Notes under the pieces: generated by a model
Database searches by the model: none
The model's input: only the letters and a program-made list of their open reading frames with translations
Told to the model about the DNA's origin: nothing
In this document: piece by piece, positions 34,871-45,863 of the stretch
Numbering within the stretch: the first letter of the stretch is position 1
How the letters are laid out: each line of letters begins with the position of its first letter
Assembly (NCBI GenBank): GCA_024704765.1
Contig: JAKMXF010000222.1
Location: forward strand, 744,001 to 808,000
DNA from: Oopsacas minuta
Taxonomy: Eukaryota > Porifera > Hexactinellida > Lyssacinosida > Leucopsacidae
DNA: 64,000 bases
Reading direction: 5' to 3'
Program-made: the position numbers and the translations under genes

Positions 34871-36214
34871 TTAAAATGAATTTTCAATTGTTTTGATTAG
34901 ATAATAAACTAAATATTTAACCTTGTGGTTCATTACTAATTCCAGCCTGTAATTGCATCCATGGTCCCAATTTCTCTTAATAATTTGTAGTCTTATGTTT
35001 GGTAGACTAGGTTTGACCATATTTGGCAATAAAAAGAAGAAATCACCATTTTCACAGTAGATCGGGACCCCATCCCTTGTCCATATTTCAATTGTTATTG
35101 TGAGGCTCACGTTTGAATATTATGGGAGAAATTGGATAGAAATATTTTGGATACATGGATCTGAATATTTTGTGAGATCTCATCCAAATAAGTAAATAGA
35201 TTGTGACAAAAATTGAAAATATAACATAAGCAAGCATAAACGTATATGAATCGAAAGTTGGATTCTATCACTGACTTCTAGGAATTCGTGATTGTATGTA
35301 ATAATTATATGAATTGTCCTCTAACTAAGATACGGTAAAAGCTGGATTATATTGAGCTGGATTTGGAAATTTACACAACATCAATATTGTACAGCTATGT
35401 ACATAACCTAAGCAAGAAATATCTCTATAGGTATTTTGGAGCCGAGTTAGGGGAGAAAATGTATTTTATAGCAAATGAAATATATTAGTACGTACATAAT
35501 GTTAAACGTATCAATATACATCATTAAATTTCTGTTTGTACGTTGTCAAGGAAAGAATTTATGGAATGTTGTATTGTATTTGAATTTCATTATTCTGAGA
35601 TGCCGCAAACTATGTACTTATAATTTATCGTGGTATCAAGAAATTAAACAGAATAGAATAAAACTTGATAAATATTATGGATGTTGTTGATGACCTTCAA
35701 GGAGTTGATCAATTTTTGAGTATCAAAAAAGGAGGTAATAAAATTTAGACTAATTTCATTATCACAAATTGTATATATGATTCGGAAAATTCTACTTGCT
35801 ATAAATGATAGCAATGCACAAACATGTATAATCTAGAGATAACATCTGCACGATTTAGCTTGTTTGGCAAACTAAGAAATGCGAAGTAACAAATATATTA
35901 AAAGGGAAAATTGATACGATCATTTAAATAAATGATCAAGAGATAATAGAAGATGTCAACATTGGTCTGCCGACAATTTGGCCAAATTGGCGTATTTTTG
36001 GAATAAAGAAAAATCATCACAATTAATGAGCTATTTATGAGGTCATCAAAAACTGATGACCTAAAAAGTAAAGTTAATAAAAAATTTTAGGCTAAGAATT
36101 AATCATATATAAATTTATAAATGTTTTATTATTATAAAGTAAACAAAATATAGGTAGAGACTCGATCTTAATAACCACAATGGGGTAACAAGGTATGTTG
36201 AATATGAATTTTGC

Positions 36215-36281
36215 ATTTTCAAGTTTCTCATATGTAAATTATTATATTTCTAATAAATTTACATATGAAAAACTTGAAAAT
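36215..36281. repeat. Hairpin, 26-bp arms
   Basis: 36215-36240 (core tttcaagtttctcatatg) is inverted at 36256-36281 with two mismatches and a 15-base loop. The arm word aatttacatatga also occurs in dispersed repeat D. Confidence 0.8.
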
Positions 36282-36941
36282 ACTCAATGCCTGTCTTGCT
36301 AACAAATGAAATCGGACATCTACCTGAAATTATCAGACACTTATGCAAGTGATATTGACCAACACTATACCATCAGTCACAACCAACGACACTTAACTAC
36401 CAACTTGCTGGCTTTAGTATATTGAGTGAAAGAGACTTAAAATCAATCCCATAAGAAAACGGGCAATTCTACAAATATGACGGAATGAGAAAACCTAATA
36501 TCCAACTTTGGAATGTTACACTTTTATCGGATCAATAATACTGAATTCTACCTCTTGCACTATCCTGACTAATTCTGCGATTCACGACGTACACTTTTCC
36601 ACAATTCGAAAGCACGCAAAGGCAAGGTACATCGAACAGTGTGGGGACCTCTGCCCGAGGGTATTCAGGCATAGTTATCCCTATCATGGTGAGCCCAGAT
36701 GATAGAAACGCGACCTGCAATAGCACATCCCCAGTAGCGAATATCATCACTCTACCATCTCAAGTGTATTGCGAGAAAGGCAGGGCAACAGGCGAGACTA
36801 CGCCAAAACGAAACACAGCATGGAATCACATACAAGCAACTTTCTTATCAAATATTTGAATTTAATGTGTCCTCATCTGTGCCAGTCAGCTTCTCGGGAG
36901 TCTGTACTGTTGGTGTTTGTTAAATTAAGGTTTTTAAACAT

Positions 36942-37130
36942 CAGGGCCGTATCCACCAAAATAAAAGTGGTCAGGTTAACCTAACCAACCTGATTGAGTG
37001 GTCAGGTTAACTTGACCAACCTGACTTTGTTGTCAGGTTAACTTGAACAACCTGACTATTTTGGGGAAATTCAGTAACCAAAAGTGGTCAGGTTGAAACC
37101 TCACTAACCTAACCAGTGGCTACAGCCCTG
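36942..37130. mobile_element. Short MITE-like element with internal palindromic tandem repeats
   Basis: 189 bp. The ends are cagggccgtatccacc and the complement of gtggctacagccctg, an imperfect inverted repeat of about 15 bp of a type common in hAT-like MITEs. No target duplication can be shown. Inside, a 31-32-bp unit is repeated three times at about 36967-37059; each unit contains gtcaggtt and its inverse aacctgac, so each unit is itself a small hairpin. Confidence 0.6.
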
Positions 37131-37371
37131 CACATATTGGTATATGGTGCAGTGTAGAAGCGAATTTGGCATGATCGCAATCACACAAACTATCTCCTAA
37201 GCTGCAACATATACAAGGCGAGGCTAACGTTTAGCGTAGGGATGCTGTAAGGCGAAGGAGGCCACCGCAGCTGACTTGTTGTATTTACAGAATCCTGGCG
37301 ATATCCGGGAGTATGTGGCGCGGAAACGGCTCATGGTTTCAACTCAACTCGTAAGCGCATCAACATTCTAC

Positions 37372-38895
37372 CAAGCATTTTCATTAAGCACGTAAACTTC
37401 AGGGGTGATGGGTTATAGTAGAGTAATTTTGAATATTGCTGTGTCAGGAAGAAGTCATCTTGGCCTTATTGGCTGCATTTTGCGGTAGTTTCAATATCAA
37501 TGAGATAATTTTCAAAGTGATAGAGTTAACCCTTCCAGTTTAGTAGAAAATTGTTTCCAAAATTAGATACAAAAGTGAATCATAATTATAGCAAATTTAT
37601 GCGAAAGAATCCTGGTTGAACAAAAATTTCATTGAAATTCACCCATTATTCAAGTTAGAAACAAAAATAATACCAATTTAATGATCTTTGAAGTAAAATC
37701 CAAGTTAGCGTGCAAAATTTGATGACTAAAATTCAAATACCAACAGTATTCTTGTGTCAAAAGCCGTGAAAAATACAAGAGGAAAGCCGGTATATTTCCA
37801 CGTTTTGGAAAATTGAATAGGTGAATTCGCACAGTTTCAGTGACAAATATCAACAATAAATTGCAAGTAAATGATAACACAACGAAAATAAACTTTTGCA
37901 AATTTCTAGTGAATTTTACGATAAAAAGGACAATTTAGTGGGTTTTAGATAAAAATTAGGTTGTGGCCGATATTATTATAAATTTTTTAGAAAAATCACA
38001 GAAACTTCTTCTATACATTACATATTAACCGAATACTGGCAGGAAAATGTGTCATATTATGACGTCAAAAAGGTGCCAAAAATATCTTTTGGTGGCCGAA
38101 TTGGTTAAAACGAAGTGGTAAAAATTAGCGCTCATTTTCATTACTAACGTAAATTTCAGGCGTAATCGGTTATAGCTTGGTAGAAAAATAGAGAAATGGA
38201 CCAAGATGAATGTATCAGGAAGCAGACATTTTGGCCCGATTTAGGCAATATTCTGCCACGATGCCATAGCAAAGCGGCTAGATAGGGTCAGGCCGTCAGG
38301 ATTTTCTAACTTAGAGAGCTTCGCCCGCGCCGTTAGATGGAAATTGCTTGCCAAAATGAAAATAAAAAAGCAACTCCTACTTAAAGCTAATATATTCTGA
38401 AAATCTAGAACTAAAAATTCGAAAAACAGTTCATTGAAATTCAAAAATTTAGCAATTTAGAAACTAAAGTTTATTGCAATCAATCGATTTGGACGTAAAA
38501 TCTTAGCTAGATACCAAAATTCGATGAAGTAAATTCAAATAAATATAGGCAGTATTCTAGTGTCAAATTGCGAAAATACCAGTGGAACTCATTCCATCAA
38601 TGAGCACGGTTTCAGTGACAAATACCGAGCATAAATTTCAAATAAAATTCTAACACAAAGAGATTATAATTTTGGCAAATTTCCAGCCAAATCAACATAG
38701 AAAGTCCCAAATAGGCCGTATATATGGAAAAATCGGCCTTTGGACGATTTTATTGTAAATTTATTTGGAAAACTTAGCAGAGGCTTCGTCTCTGCTTACT
38801 CTATTAACAGAATACGGCTGGGAAAAGTGTGATTTATGACATCAGTAAGGCGGTGAAATATCGATTTAATGAGGGAATTTTGTTAAAAAAGGGTG
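37372..38895. repeat. Two-copy tandem duplication, about 757-bp period
   Basis: Unit 1 (about 37372-38128) and unit 2 (about 38129-38895) share, in the same order, cattttcatta, cgtaaa.ttcagg.gt, atcaggaag/gtcaggaag, ttcattgaaattca, cagtattct.gtgtcaaa, gtttcagtgacaaatac/atc and a final tgtgtcatattatgac/tgtgatttatgac block. The copies differ at many positions, so the duplication is old. No coding sense is visible. Confidence 0.75.
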
Positions 38896-40544
38896 GAAAA
38901 TAACCAGATTTAAAACATATCGGCACGGCATCCTTAAACGATATTCATGTTTGGAAATAATGCTCGATAGCAATAGAAATAAGTTATCAAACTGTAGTTT
39001 TAATCGTAAATAAAATTTTATGATGATTTATTAAAATATACGTATAACCAATTTCGTACAGAGGCGCAGCTGGTAAAAATTTCCAGATGCCGTCTCCCTG
39101 TCGCATTAATGATCAGTGTGGCGCATTTCATAACGGGCGGCAACATCACGGTTAACTTTTCGAAACATTTATTCATTTCATATTGTACGGTATTACAAAA
39201 CGTCAAATCTAACTAACTAATTATCCATGAAGTTGTTTGAATTTATCATCTCTTATTTGGAAAGCAACACAAAATAGATTTACAACTACAATTCGAATAT
39301 TCATAACCTAAACACAAATATCATATACAACCGCATAAAATTTGGCGCATTAGGCTTCGTTTTATATAGTAAACATCTATAAATGAGAATCGAAAATATT
39401 AGGTATATCCAAAATTCATAATTCATAAACAAACAAAAATTCGTAATTAGTACGAAATATTAGCGGGCAGCTAAAGGGTTTGGTCGGAATTTGGGGACCC
39501 CTGTAATAGAGAATCGTTTATAGGAATTATATAACTCATTGTAGTTTAATATAAGTATCATCATTTAGAAAATTTAGAAACTGCTCATCTTCTTTCATAG
39601 CCTTCTCGTTCTCGGGTAAATAAACAATAAACTATATTGTGGTATTTCAAGTCGGTCATGTAAAGGAACAGGCAAATAATATGGAGGCCTCTTTAGAATA
39701 ATTAAATTAACTTCATTTCACAAACACCAAACATGTTTAAGAATATCATGGAGATATTTCAATACTAAGAGGCATAGGCGTACAATTGCACTAAGTTCTG
39801 GGGCCGGGCGAAATAGTGAATGGATGTACACAGCGAAAGTCTTAATTTATGAGCTGCAATATAATTGCACACAAATTACGAATTAATTATGCTGACATTG
39901 AAGTCAACAGTAATCGGAGGGGGAGAACTATGAATGCCTGTACAAAATGGATAATGACCCTAATACCTCTTGTGTGAGAAATTAGTACAATTATCTTACG
40001 AGCGAGATAAATTTCAGAGTTTGAGCGCTTTTCCAAATGGCCGACGTATAATGATATGATCTGGCAGAGAGGGTCTATAATTACCCCAAGAACGCCTGTA
40101 AATAACCTATAAACTCATAATAAACTGATTCTTTAATAAATATCTCAGGTGCCTCAATTAATCGGTAAGACTGATAAGTTTAATGTGTACTCGGTTAATA
40201 GCGACCAAAATCTGGAATAAATGAAATTAGTTTTATGTAAGTCAACTGTACGATATATTCACTCTCGTATAAAATAACATTTGCTTTGGGGTTGAAACGA
40301 ATACACAGAATATTAGTTTCAATATTTTTGTATGAACCACAAGTTGATTATGGATTTATTCATAATTTCATTATAATAAGTAATAATGATAATACCTAAT
40401 GGTAAGATAATATAAATACAATAGTTTTCATCAGAAATTGCGATGAAGGTGTGAAATGCTTAGTTATCAAACCGAAATAATATAAGTTTCAGCCATACTT
40501 TAGTAATTATAAATTAGATCTAAACTGTTGATGCACATGTGATA

Positions 40545-41874
40545 TCAGGGGGTTCAATAAGCCATGCGGGTCATGATATATCTTAGGAATTAGTCAAGTA
40601 ATATATCTAACTTTCATATATTATAAGCTCATATAGTTAAACTCCATATACTGAAAGTTTCAAGCTTATTCAATACAAATTATGAATTTTTGAGATAGTT
40701 ACGTGTAGTCAATTCATACCTACTGTTGAATTTATGGCTTCAAAGGATGATAATTTCAACCTCAAATGGCGAGCTTACATAGAGTTCCCACAATACTCAA
40801 GATCCAGCCCGTACAGATCTTCAGCGAGTTACAGGAGATATTGTGCGTGGATTGCCCTTCCAGATCTACAGTAGAGCGATGGGCTGCCCGTTTTAGATCT
40901 GGTGATGCTGATGTTACAGATTTGCCTGGATCTGGAATACCAGTATCCGCCACCACTTCAGAGAATATCACACTCATTGAAAGTATGGTCATGGAAGACA
41001 AGTGCATTACTGTCGATCAGTTAGAACAAAGTATGGAGATTTCATCGGGAGCTATTCATACAATTCTGACGACTGAGCTTGGCTACCAATCGATTTGTGG
41101 GAAATGGGTCCCGCATAAGCTCAGTAAGAATCAAAGGTTGGCACGACTGATTTTTTCCAAGAAACTCTTGGGAACTTATGAGAACTGCGATTCTAGACGC
41201 CTAACAGAGATTATTACTGGTGACGAGACGTGGGTCTACTATTCAACACCATATAGCAAGTATAAGAAGCGATCATGGGTGAGGGGCGACGAACAACTGG
41301 CGAAAATTCCTAGGCCCGACTTCAGAAAACCTAAGATTATGTATCCCATCTTCAGTAGTCATGGAATTGTCTTGCAATTACCTTGTGAGAGTGGCAAGGA
41401 TGTTATTGCTACTTTCTTTACAGAGCAAGTGCTTCCAAATTTGATAAAAAATATAGAAAAGTACCGCCCGAAACCGGAACTCGAGGAATTAAGATTTTAA
41501 TTGATAACGCCAGTTCCCATACAGCTAAGCTCACCAAAGATTTCTTGGATGTAGAAGGGTTAGAATTACTTCCCCATCCACCATACTCACCAGACCTAGC
41601 TCCGTGTGATTTTTGGCTATTCCCCAAGCTTAAAATCTACCTTCAAGTCAAAGATTTTAACACATTACAAGCACTCGGAACGGGCCTGTACCAATACTTC
41701 AAATCCATCCCCGAAGAAGAGTACAGAAATGTGTTTTACAAGTGGGTGGAAAGGTTAAAACTCTGTGTATCTGCAGGAGGGGATTACTTTGAATAAATAA
41801 TATAGTGAATTAGTGTGTATAGTGTTTGTATCAAATTCTATGATATCACCCGCAAGACTTATTAAACGCCCTAG
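40545..41874 (+). mobile_element. mariner element (D34D), full length with both ends
   Basis: 1330 bp. The 27-bp terminal inverted repeats 40545-40571 and 41848-41874 match at most positions (shared core aataag..tgcgggt and outer aggg.gtt) and are flanked by TA on both sides (40543-40544 and 41875-41876). It belongs to the same family as the truncated copy at 28052-29044. It is nested in intron 1 of the RhoGAPp190-like gene, transcribed against the host gene. Confidence 0.92.
40734..41796 (+). pseudogene. mariner transposase with two frameshifts
   Basis: The ATG at 40734 starts MASKDDNFNLKWRAYIEF, then the frame shifts near 40788 into RTILKIQPVQIFSELQEI, as comparison with the 28.8-kb copy shows. 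The long middle frame (to 41500) carries the N-terminal helices (STVERWAARFRSGDADV), the GSGIPVSAT linker, WVPHKLSKNQR and the first catalytic Asp in ITGDETWVYYS. A second shift near 41465 leads to LIDNASSHTAK with the second Asp and SPDLAPCDFWLF with the third, 34 residues apart. The frame then reads on to a normal GGDYFE ending. All three catalytic residues are present; two single-position repairs would be needed for a complete frame, so the copy is inactive but not very old. Confidence 0.92.
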
Positions 41875-42406
41875 TAAAAATAGTCTAAATGGATATTTAG
41901 GTGCTTAGGATTAAAATTTTGCCCCTCGCTACACTCGCACGTATATAAAATTAGAGAGAACATGACTTGAGAACGGATAGAAAAGTGGAAATATTTAGTG
42001 TCAAGTTATAACATTGGCTCAGAAATAATTCATGTGAATTTCTTTTAATATTTGCACGAAGTGATCATGAATTAGGATTATGAATGTGGATGCAGTATAT
42101 ATAATATTACTAGAAAAGGAACCATGGACGGCTAGCTGGTATTATCATTATTCAGTGCACCATTGCGACACTGAATATGCCGGGAGCGATTAGATAATGA
42201 GGGCATACTTCTAACTATTGTCATTCAAATCACTCGATGCAGTGATAATATACCCTACATTTCTCCTCATTCGCTACGCTCGCTCGTAGTTTGAATAATA
42301 TATTCAGAAACTAAAAGGCAGACATTAAGAAATAACCGATAACTCCTCCCCCATTTATGTGATCTGCACCGCACTATCTTCATTTTGTTACGCCACAACC
42401 CCAGAC

Positions 42407-42994
42407 TAGAGATGCACCAGATCCAGAATACAGTGCATGCCTAATTGCTTACATTTATATTCTCATGAATGGCAAATAATTTCTGGTTCACCAAACAAAG
42501 CTACTAGATCTGATAAATAATTAGTCTCCCACTAATGTAATACTAAGAATTCCTGAATTGAACATAGAGACCGTATTGCCTCGAATAACAGTCGGTGCGA
42601 TTATTAATTTCAAGCCCTCTTGAGAGTTTCGATTTTCGTTAACACGTGAGTTTCTATATAATCATGCCTATGTGCTTGCATGGGTATTTATTGTAACAAA
42701 CAGTAGATTGACCAAAATAAAGGAGAAATAACCATTCCCTGTAAGCAGTAAAGGTTTTAGGAGCCTCAGGAGAGGCGATTATACGAGGTAATACGATTTA
42801 TATATATTCACATACTAGTCAATATAATTATGATACATTAGAATTTAGTGATTATGTAATGCATTTCGATACTCAAGTCAGGTAATTGGTGCATCGGGTC
42901 AAGAATTTGTGGATTTGGATCATGGTCTTAGGATCGGGCCGGATCCAGATCCCACAAAAATTGTCAAGACCCGGACGGATCCGGTGCATACCTA
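42407..42994. mobile_element. MITE-like element with hAT-type ends
   Basis: 588 bp. Left end tagagatgcaccagatc (42407-42423) and right end, complement of 42978-42994, taggtatgcaccggatc, match at 14 of 17. Ends of the form TAGRGATGCACC are typical of hAT elements from memory. An 8-bp target duplication is not evident, so the borders may be degraded. Internal sequence is non-coding; the right part is rich in ggatc words. Confidence 0.55.
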
Positions 42995-43436
42995 GTGCAA
43001 TCGCTGGCTACGCTCGCTCTTTGCCCGCCCCTCTTTTCCAAATCCTAGATCCCACTAAATTTTCATGAGATAGAATAAATCGAATCATAGTGGTATTTAA
43101 AAGCATGTCAATACACTTAAATATGGCTCAAATTGAAAACCGGTAATTTTCGGCTCGCCTCGCTCGGATCTTAACATAAATATCATGTTACATTACCCTT
43201 ATCTCTGGCATAACCATTAATTGATTTTGGGGAAGTTGCGTGAACTGTAACGCTGGGCATGTACAAGTATTATGAGTGGAGCTGTCCTGGATTAGGATTC
43301 TCTAATACGACCGGATCTGTATATCAAGCCATCAGAGACATCCCAAAAATACCCCAGGATGCCAAAAATAAGCCAACGAGGTATTCCAATTTCATTAATC
43401 AACTTCCAACATACCAACATATTCGGTATTCGTATA

Positions 43437-43740
43437 TATGGGCAGAAACGAATATTTTACTAAACGATTGAATTTTCGAATATACGTTCGTTTTGATGAT
43501 TAAACATTTAACACCTCCAAAAAATACACATTTTAAATTACCGTTAGGTACTACAAGATAGTATTAATTGATCAGGTATCATGACCTATCATTATTACTT
43601 CATATAAAATTATGAAGAATGCATTAATATAAAGTGGTTCATTAAACGGTATGAAACCAATATTTTTTGATAAGAACGAACATTCGTTCATATATTTCGA
43701 ACGAATATTCGAATATTTGGTATATTCGTTTCAGCCCTTT
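43437..43740. mobile_element. Small MITE-like inverted-repeat element
   Basis: Left gggcagaaacgaatatt and the complement of the right end, gggctgaaacgaatat, match, and both arms continue into repeated ttcgaatat and cgttcg words. The element lies about 55 bp beyond exon 1 of the RhoGAPp190-like gene within intron 1. Confidence 0.6.
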
Positions 43741-43795
43741 ACTATAGTATATATACATAAATAATTGTGTTCAAATAGACAGATTAAAAACTCAC

Positions 43796-43983
43796 TGGTT
43801 GATTACTGGACTAACGAAATCAGTTTGTGAGATGGTAGACTTATGTTTATCAGGTGTGAAATCGTCTAAATCTCTTCTCATCAGCCTATTGCAAAGGGAA
43901 GATTTGCCAACGCCTACATCCCCGCCTGCAGAGGGCTTACCTACGATTGACAGACTCAACACGATAGGAGTATTCTTAGCCAT
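43796..43983 (-). CDS. RhoGAPp190: RhoGAPp190-like gene, exon 1 (P-loop)
   Basis: The ATG at 43983 starts MAKNTPIVLSLSIVG and the exon ends at the donor AACCA/gtgagt with two bases of the split Gln codon 63. The GTP-binding P-loop reads GDVGVGKSSLCNRL (about residues 21-34), where p190 RhoGAP has a GxCGIGKSCLCNRF motif; STISQTDFVSPVINQ corresponds to STSDFGGRVVNN. The start was chosen because homologues begin 10-15 residues before the first strand; an in-frame upstream ATG at 44055 would add a hydrophobic stretch unlike p190. The assembled protein is a GTP-binding, actin-cortex regulator expected to end in a Rho GTPase-activating domain, which is outside this window. Other large GTPases are excluded by the continuous match through exons 2-3. 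Confidence 0.88.
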
Positions 43984-45264
43984 TCTAGAGTAGGATATAA
44001 TAAAATAAACAAGGAGTATAAAACAACAACAGGGTGAAATAATCAACATAGGCATATGAGCAAGGACGCATAGAGGGGAGAGGGGCCAAGCAGTGTGGTA
44101 AAATGGCCAATATGGGTAATAGGTACTTACACTGAAGATATTACCTAAAAAGGTTGTAAAATATAGTAAATTGACCCTGTAGATTTCATAGATGCATCAG
44201 ATTTTCAGTTGCACTTCTGGAAACGGGACTACTACGTAATCACGGATTTTCATGTAATTAATAATTATGTTCAAGAATTAATGACTTCTAATTTTTGGAC
44301 TGATTTATATCAGCCCTATTCAATGATGTAACTCGAATAATAATGTGTATCTGAATTAAAATTCAGCATAGGATACTTCACAAAATGATATTAATGAATT
44401 AGAAATAATCATAAAATGATATACCGAAAACTAAAATTCTTTCAAATTACATTTCATCCAAATCGGTGTACCCCATAAATTCAATAACAAGAAAATATAA
44501 TACGGCCTTGGACGGGTCTAGAAATTATTGAAAGTGAAATTTAGAAAGATTTATTGTCCAAAATTCTAGGCTATTGAACTCGCAATTATTTACTTTTTAA
44601 GATCGGGGGCTTTGACATGTAGGTTAAGGAGCTAAAATATGTATACAAATAGAAGGCTAAAAATGCTTGAGATTGAAAATTTGTAGTTTTTCAGGTTTTC
44701 AATTTCAATTTTAGCCTAAGTTTGAGACATTGGTTAGGCATCATATAAGTTCAAAAGGTAACTAAAAATAGCATATTTCTATGTGTTGAAATCGTGTAGA
44801 TTCGAATGTACACATTCATTTGGTGTATCGATGTCAAAATTATACGGCCGCCCGGGGAGGCTGCCTCGGCGGCACTCTTAGGGTCCTATACTTTAGATTC
44901 ATCTTAACTCTTAATTTTCTTATTTACTTTAATAATTATATCAGTACCTTAAAATGTACAGTGGGCAAAAGCAGGCACCTTGGGGGAAATAGGCATGTAT
45001 CTAAGTAACTTCATTGTATCTGAACCTATGTGTGTACAGTATGTCGATGTAGAGAAAAAGAAGGGAAACACCAAAATTAACCTAAGATTATACTATCAAA
45101 AGTTCAGCGTGATTTCATAAATATGTTCAACATATAATGTTATGGTTTGATAATTTCTGAATATTGGTAACTCATGAGTATTAAAAGATAAACAAATAAT
45201 GTAGTGAAATTTTAGATCAACCAGAGTTTTACCTGATATATCCATATGCATAGCCTACTCTAGT
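43984..45264. other. Upstream region of the RhoGAPp190-like gene, no gene seen
   Basis: Would contain the 5' untranslated sequence and perhaps the promoter of the minus-strand gene. I cannot point to a TATA box or initiator with confidence. A short GC-rich island (gccgcccggggaggctgcc, near 44850) is the only compositional anomaly. Confidence 0.45.
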
Positions 45265-45270
45265 ATGAAT

Positions 45271-45381
45271 CCCGGAAATTTCGTCCCCAGGAATTTTCGT
45301 TCCCGGAATTTTCGTCCCAGGAAATTTCGTTCCCGGAAATTTCGTCCCCAGGAATTTTCATCCCCGGATTTTTCCTTTCCA
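45271..45381. repeat. Minisatellite, alternating 14-17-bp units
   Basis: About seven units alternate between a cccggaaatttcgt type and a ccccaggaattttcgtt type, making a higher-order unit of about 30 bp. The open frame through it (repeating RNFRPRKFRSRKF) is a by-product of the repeat. Confidence 0.85.
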
Positions 45382-45441
45382 GGTGATTCAGTGTCCCTTG
45401 TTATTCAGGTTATATTCATGCATCTAGAGGATAAATATGGT

Positions 45442-45845
45442 TTAATTAATTATTGAAATAGGGATGTGAGGAATAATACAATAGTTAAACCAAAAATTGT
45501 ATGCGATTCCCCTAAGATATGTCGTCATATCCCTGATCTCATAATCTCCAACAAGTAACTGTATACGCTCATCTTGTTCAATGGACTTTTTGCTGCGTAC
45601 TATTGTATCGCCAGACTCCCACTTTATCAGTTTGGCCTCTTGTAGTGACTGTTCTCGTTGCAAAGATTTGAACAGCTTTGACACACTAGGGTGGGAACAA
45701 CTAACGCTAGAATTAATGCATTGTGCCACCCCTCAACTACGTTATTAGTTCGTGGTAGTTGTTGACGTACCCTTTCGTACATGTTCCAGATTCTGATAGG
45801 AAAGGGCGGGATCCTTCTACTGTTATTAGGAAGTCTTTTACCAAT
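45442..45845 (-). pseudogene. MULE-type transposase C-terminal fragment
   Basis: Minus strand. The fragment begins with PPFPIRIWNMYERVRQQL, continues with RTNNVVEGWHNA, shifts frame near 45720, and goes on with CSHPSVSKLFKSLQREQSL and DMTTYLRGIAYNF before a stop. The same order (IWNMF, RTNNSVAGWHNAF, CSHPS, LQREQSLQEA, LTYLRGMAHNF) is found on the plus strand at 48040-48349. RTNN.VEGWH followed by HPS and a leucine-rich helix is the usual C-terminal half of animal MULE transposases. The catalytic part is absent. Confidence 0.75.
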
Positions 45846-45863
45846 ATAGTTATCTTAAAAATA

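Larger units (their letters stand above)
32345..43795 (-). other. Intron 1 of the RhoGAPp190-like gene
   Basis: 11451 bp, the longest intron seen. It holds a THAP-domain fragment (33904-34146), several dispersed repeats (34436-34870), a hairpin (36215-36281), MITEs (36942-37130, 42407-42994, 43437-43740), a tandem duplication (37372-38895) and a mariner element (40545-41874). In 32345-33903, 34871-36214 and 38896-40544 I see nothing I can name. 36508-36900 is less AT-rich and open on both strands for 60-72 codons, but without a recognisable motif. Confidence 0.65.

Noticed and set aside
36508-36984. Cluster of open frames on both strands at 36.5-37.0 kb as a gene
   Set aside because: Somewhat higher GC makes both strands open; no motif, no convincing splice sites.
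43984-44055. Upstream ATG at 44055 as start of the p190-like protein
   Set aside because: Adds 24 mostly hydrophobic residues that are absent from p190 proteins; the ATG at 43983 gives the expected distance to the P-loop.
45271-45381. CRISPR-like array
   Set aside because: Repeats are directly adjacent without spacers, and the window is eukaryotic.
45265-45456. 63-codon frame rich in Arg, Phe and Pro
   Set aside because: Product of the minisatellite 45271-45381; periodic residues only reflect the repeat.
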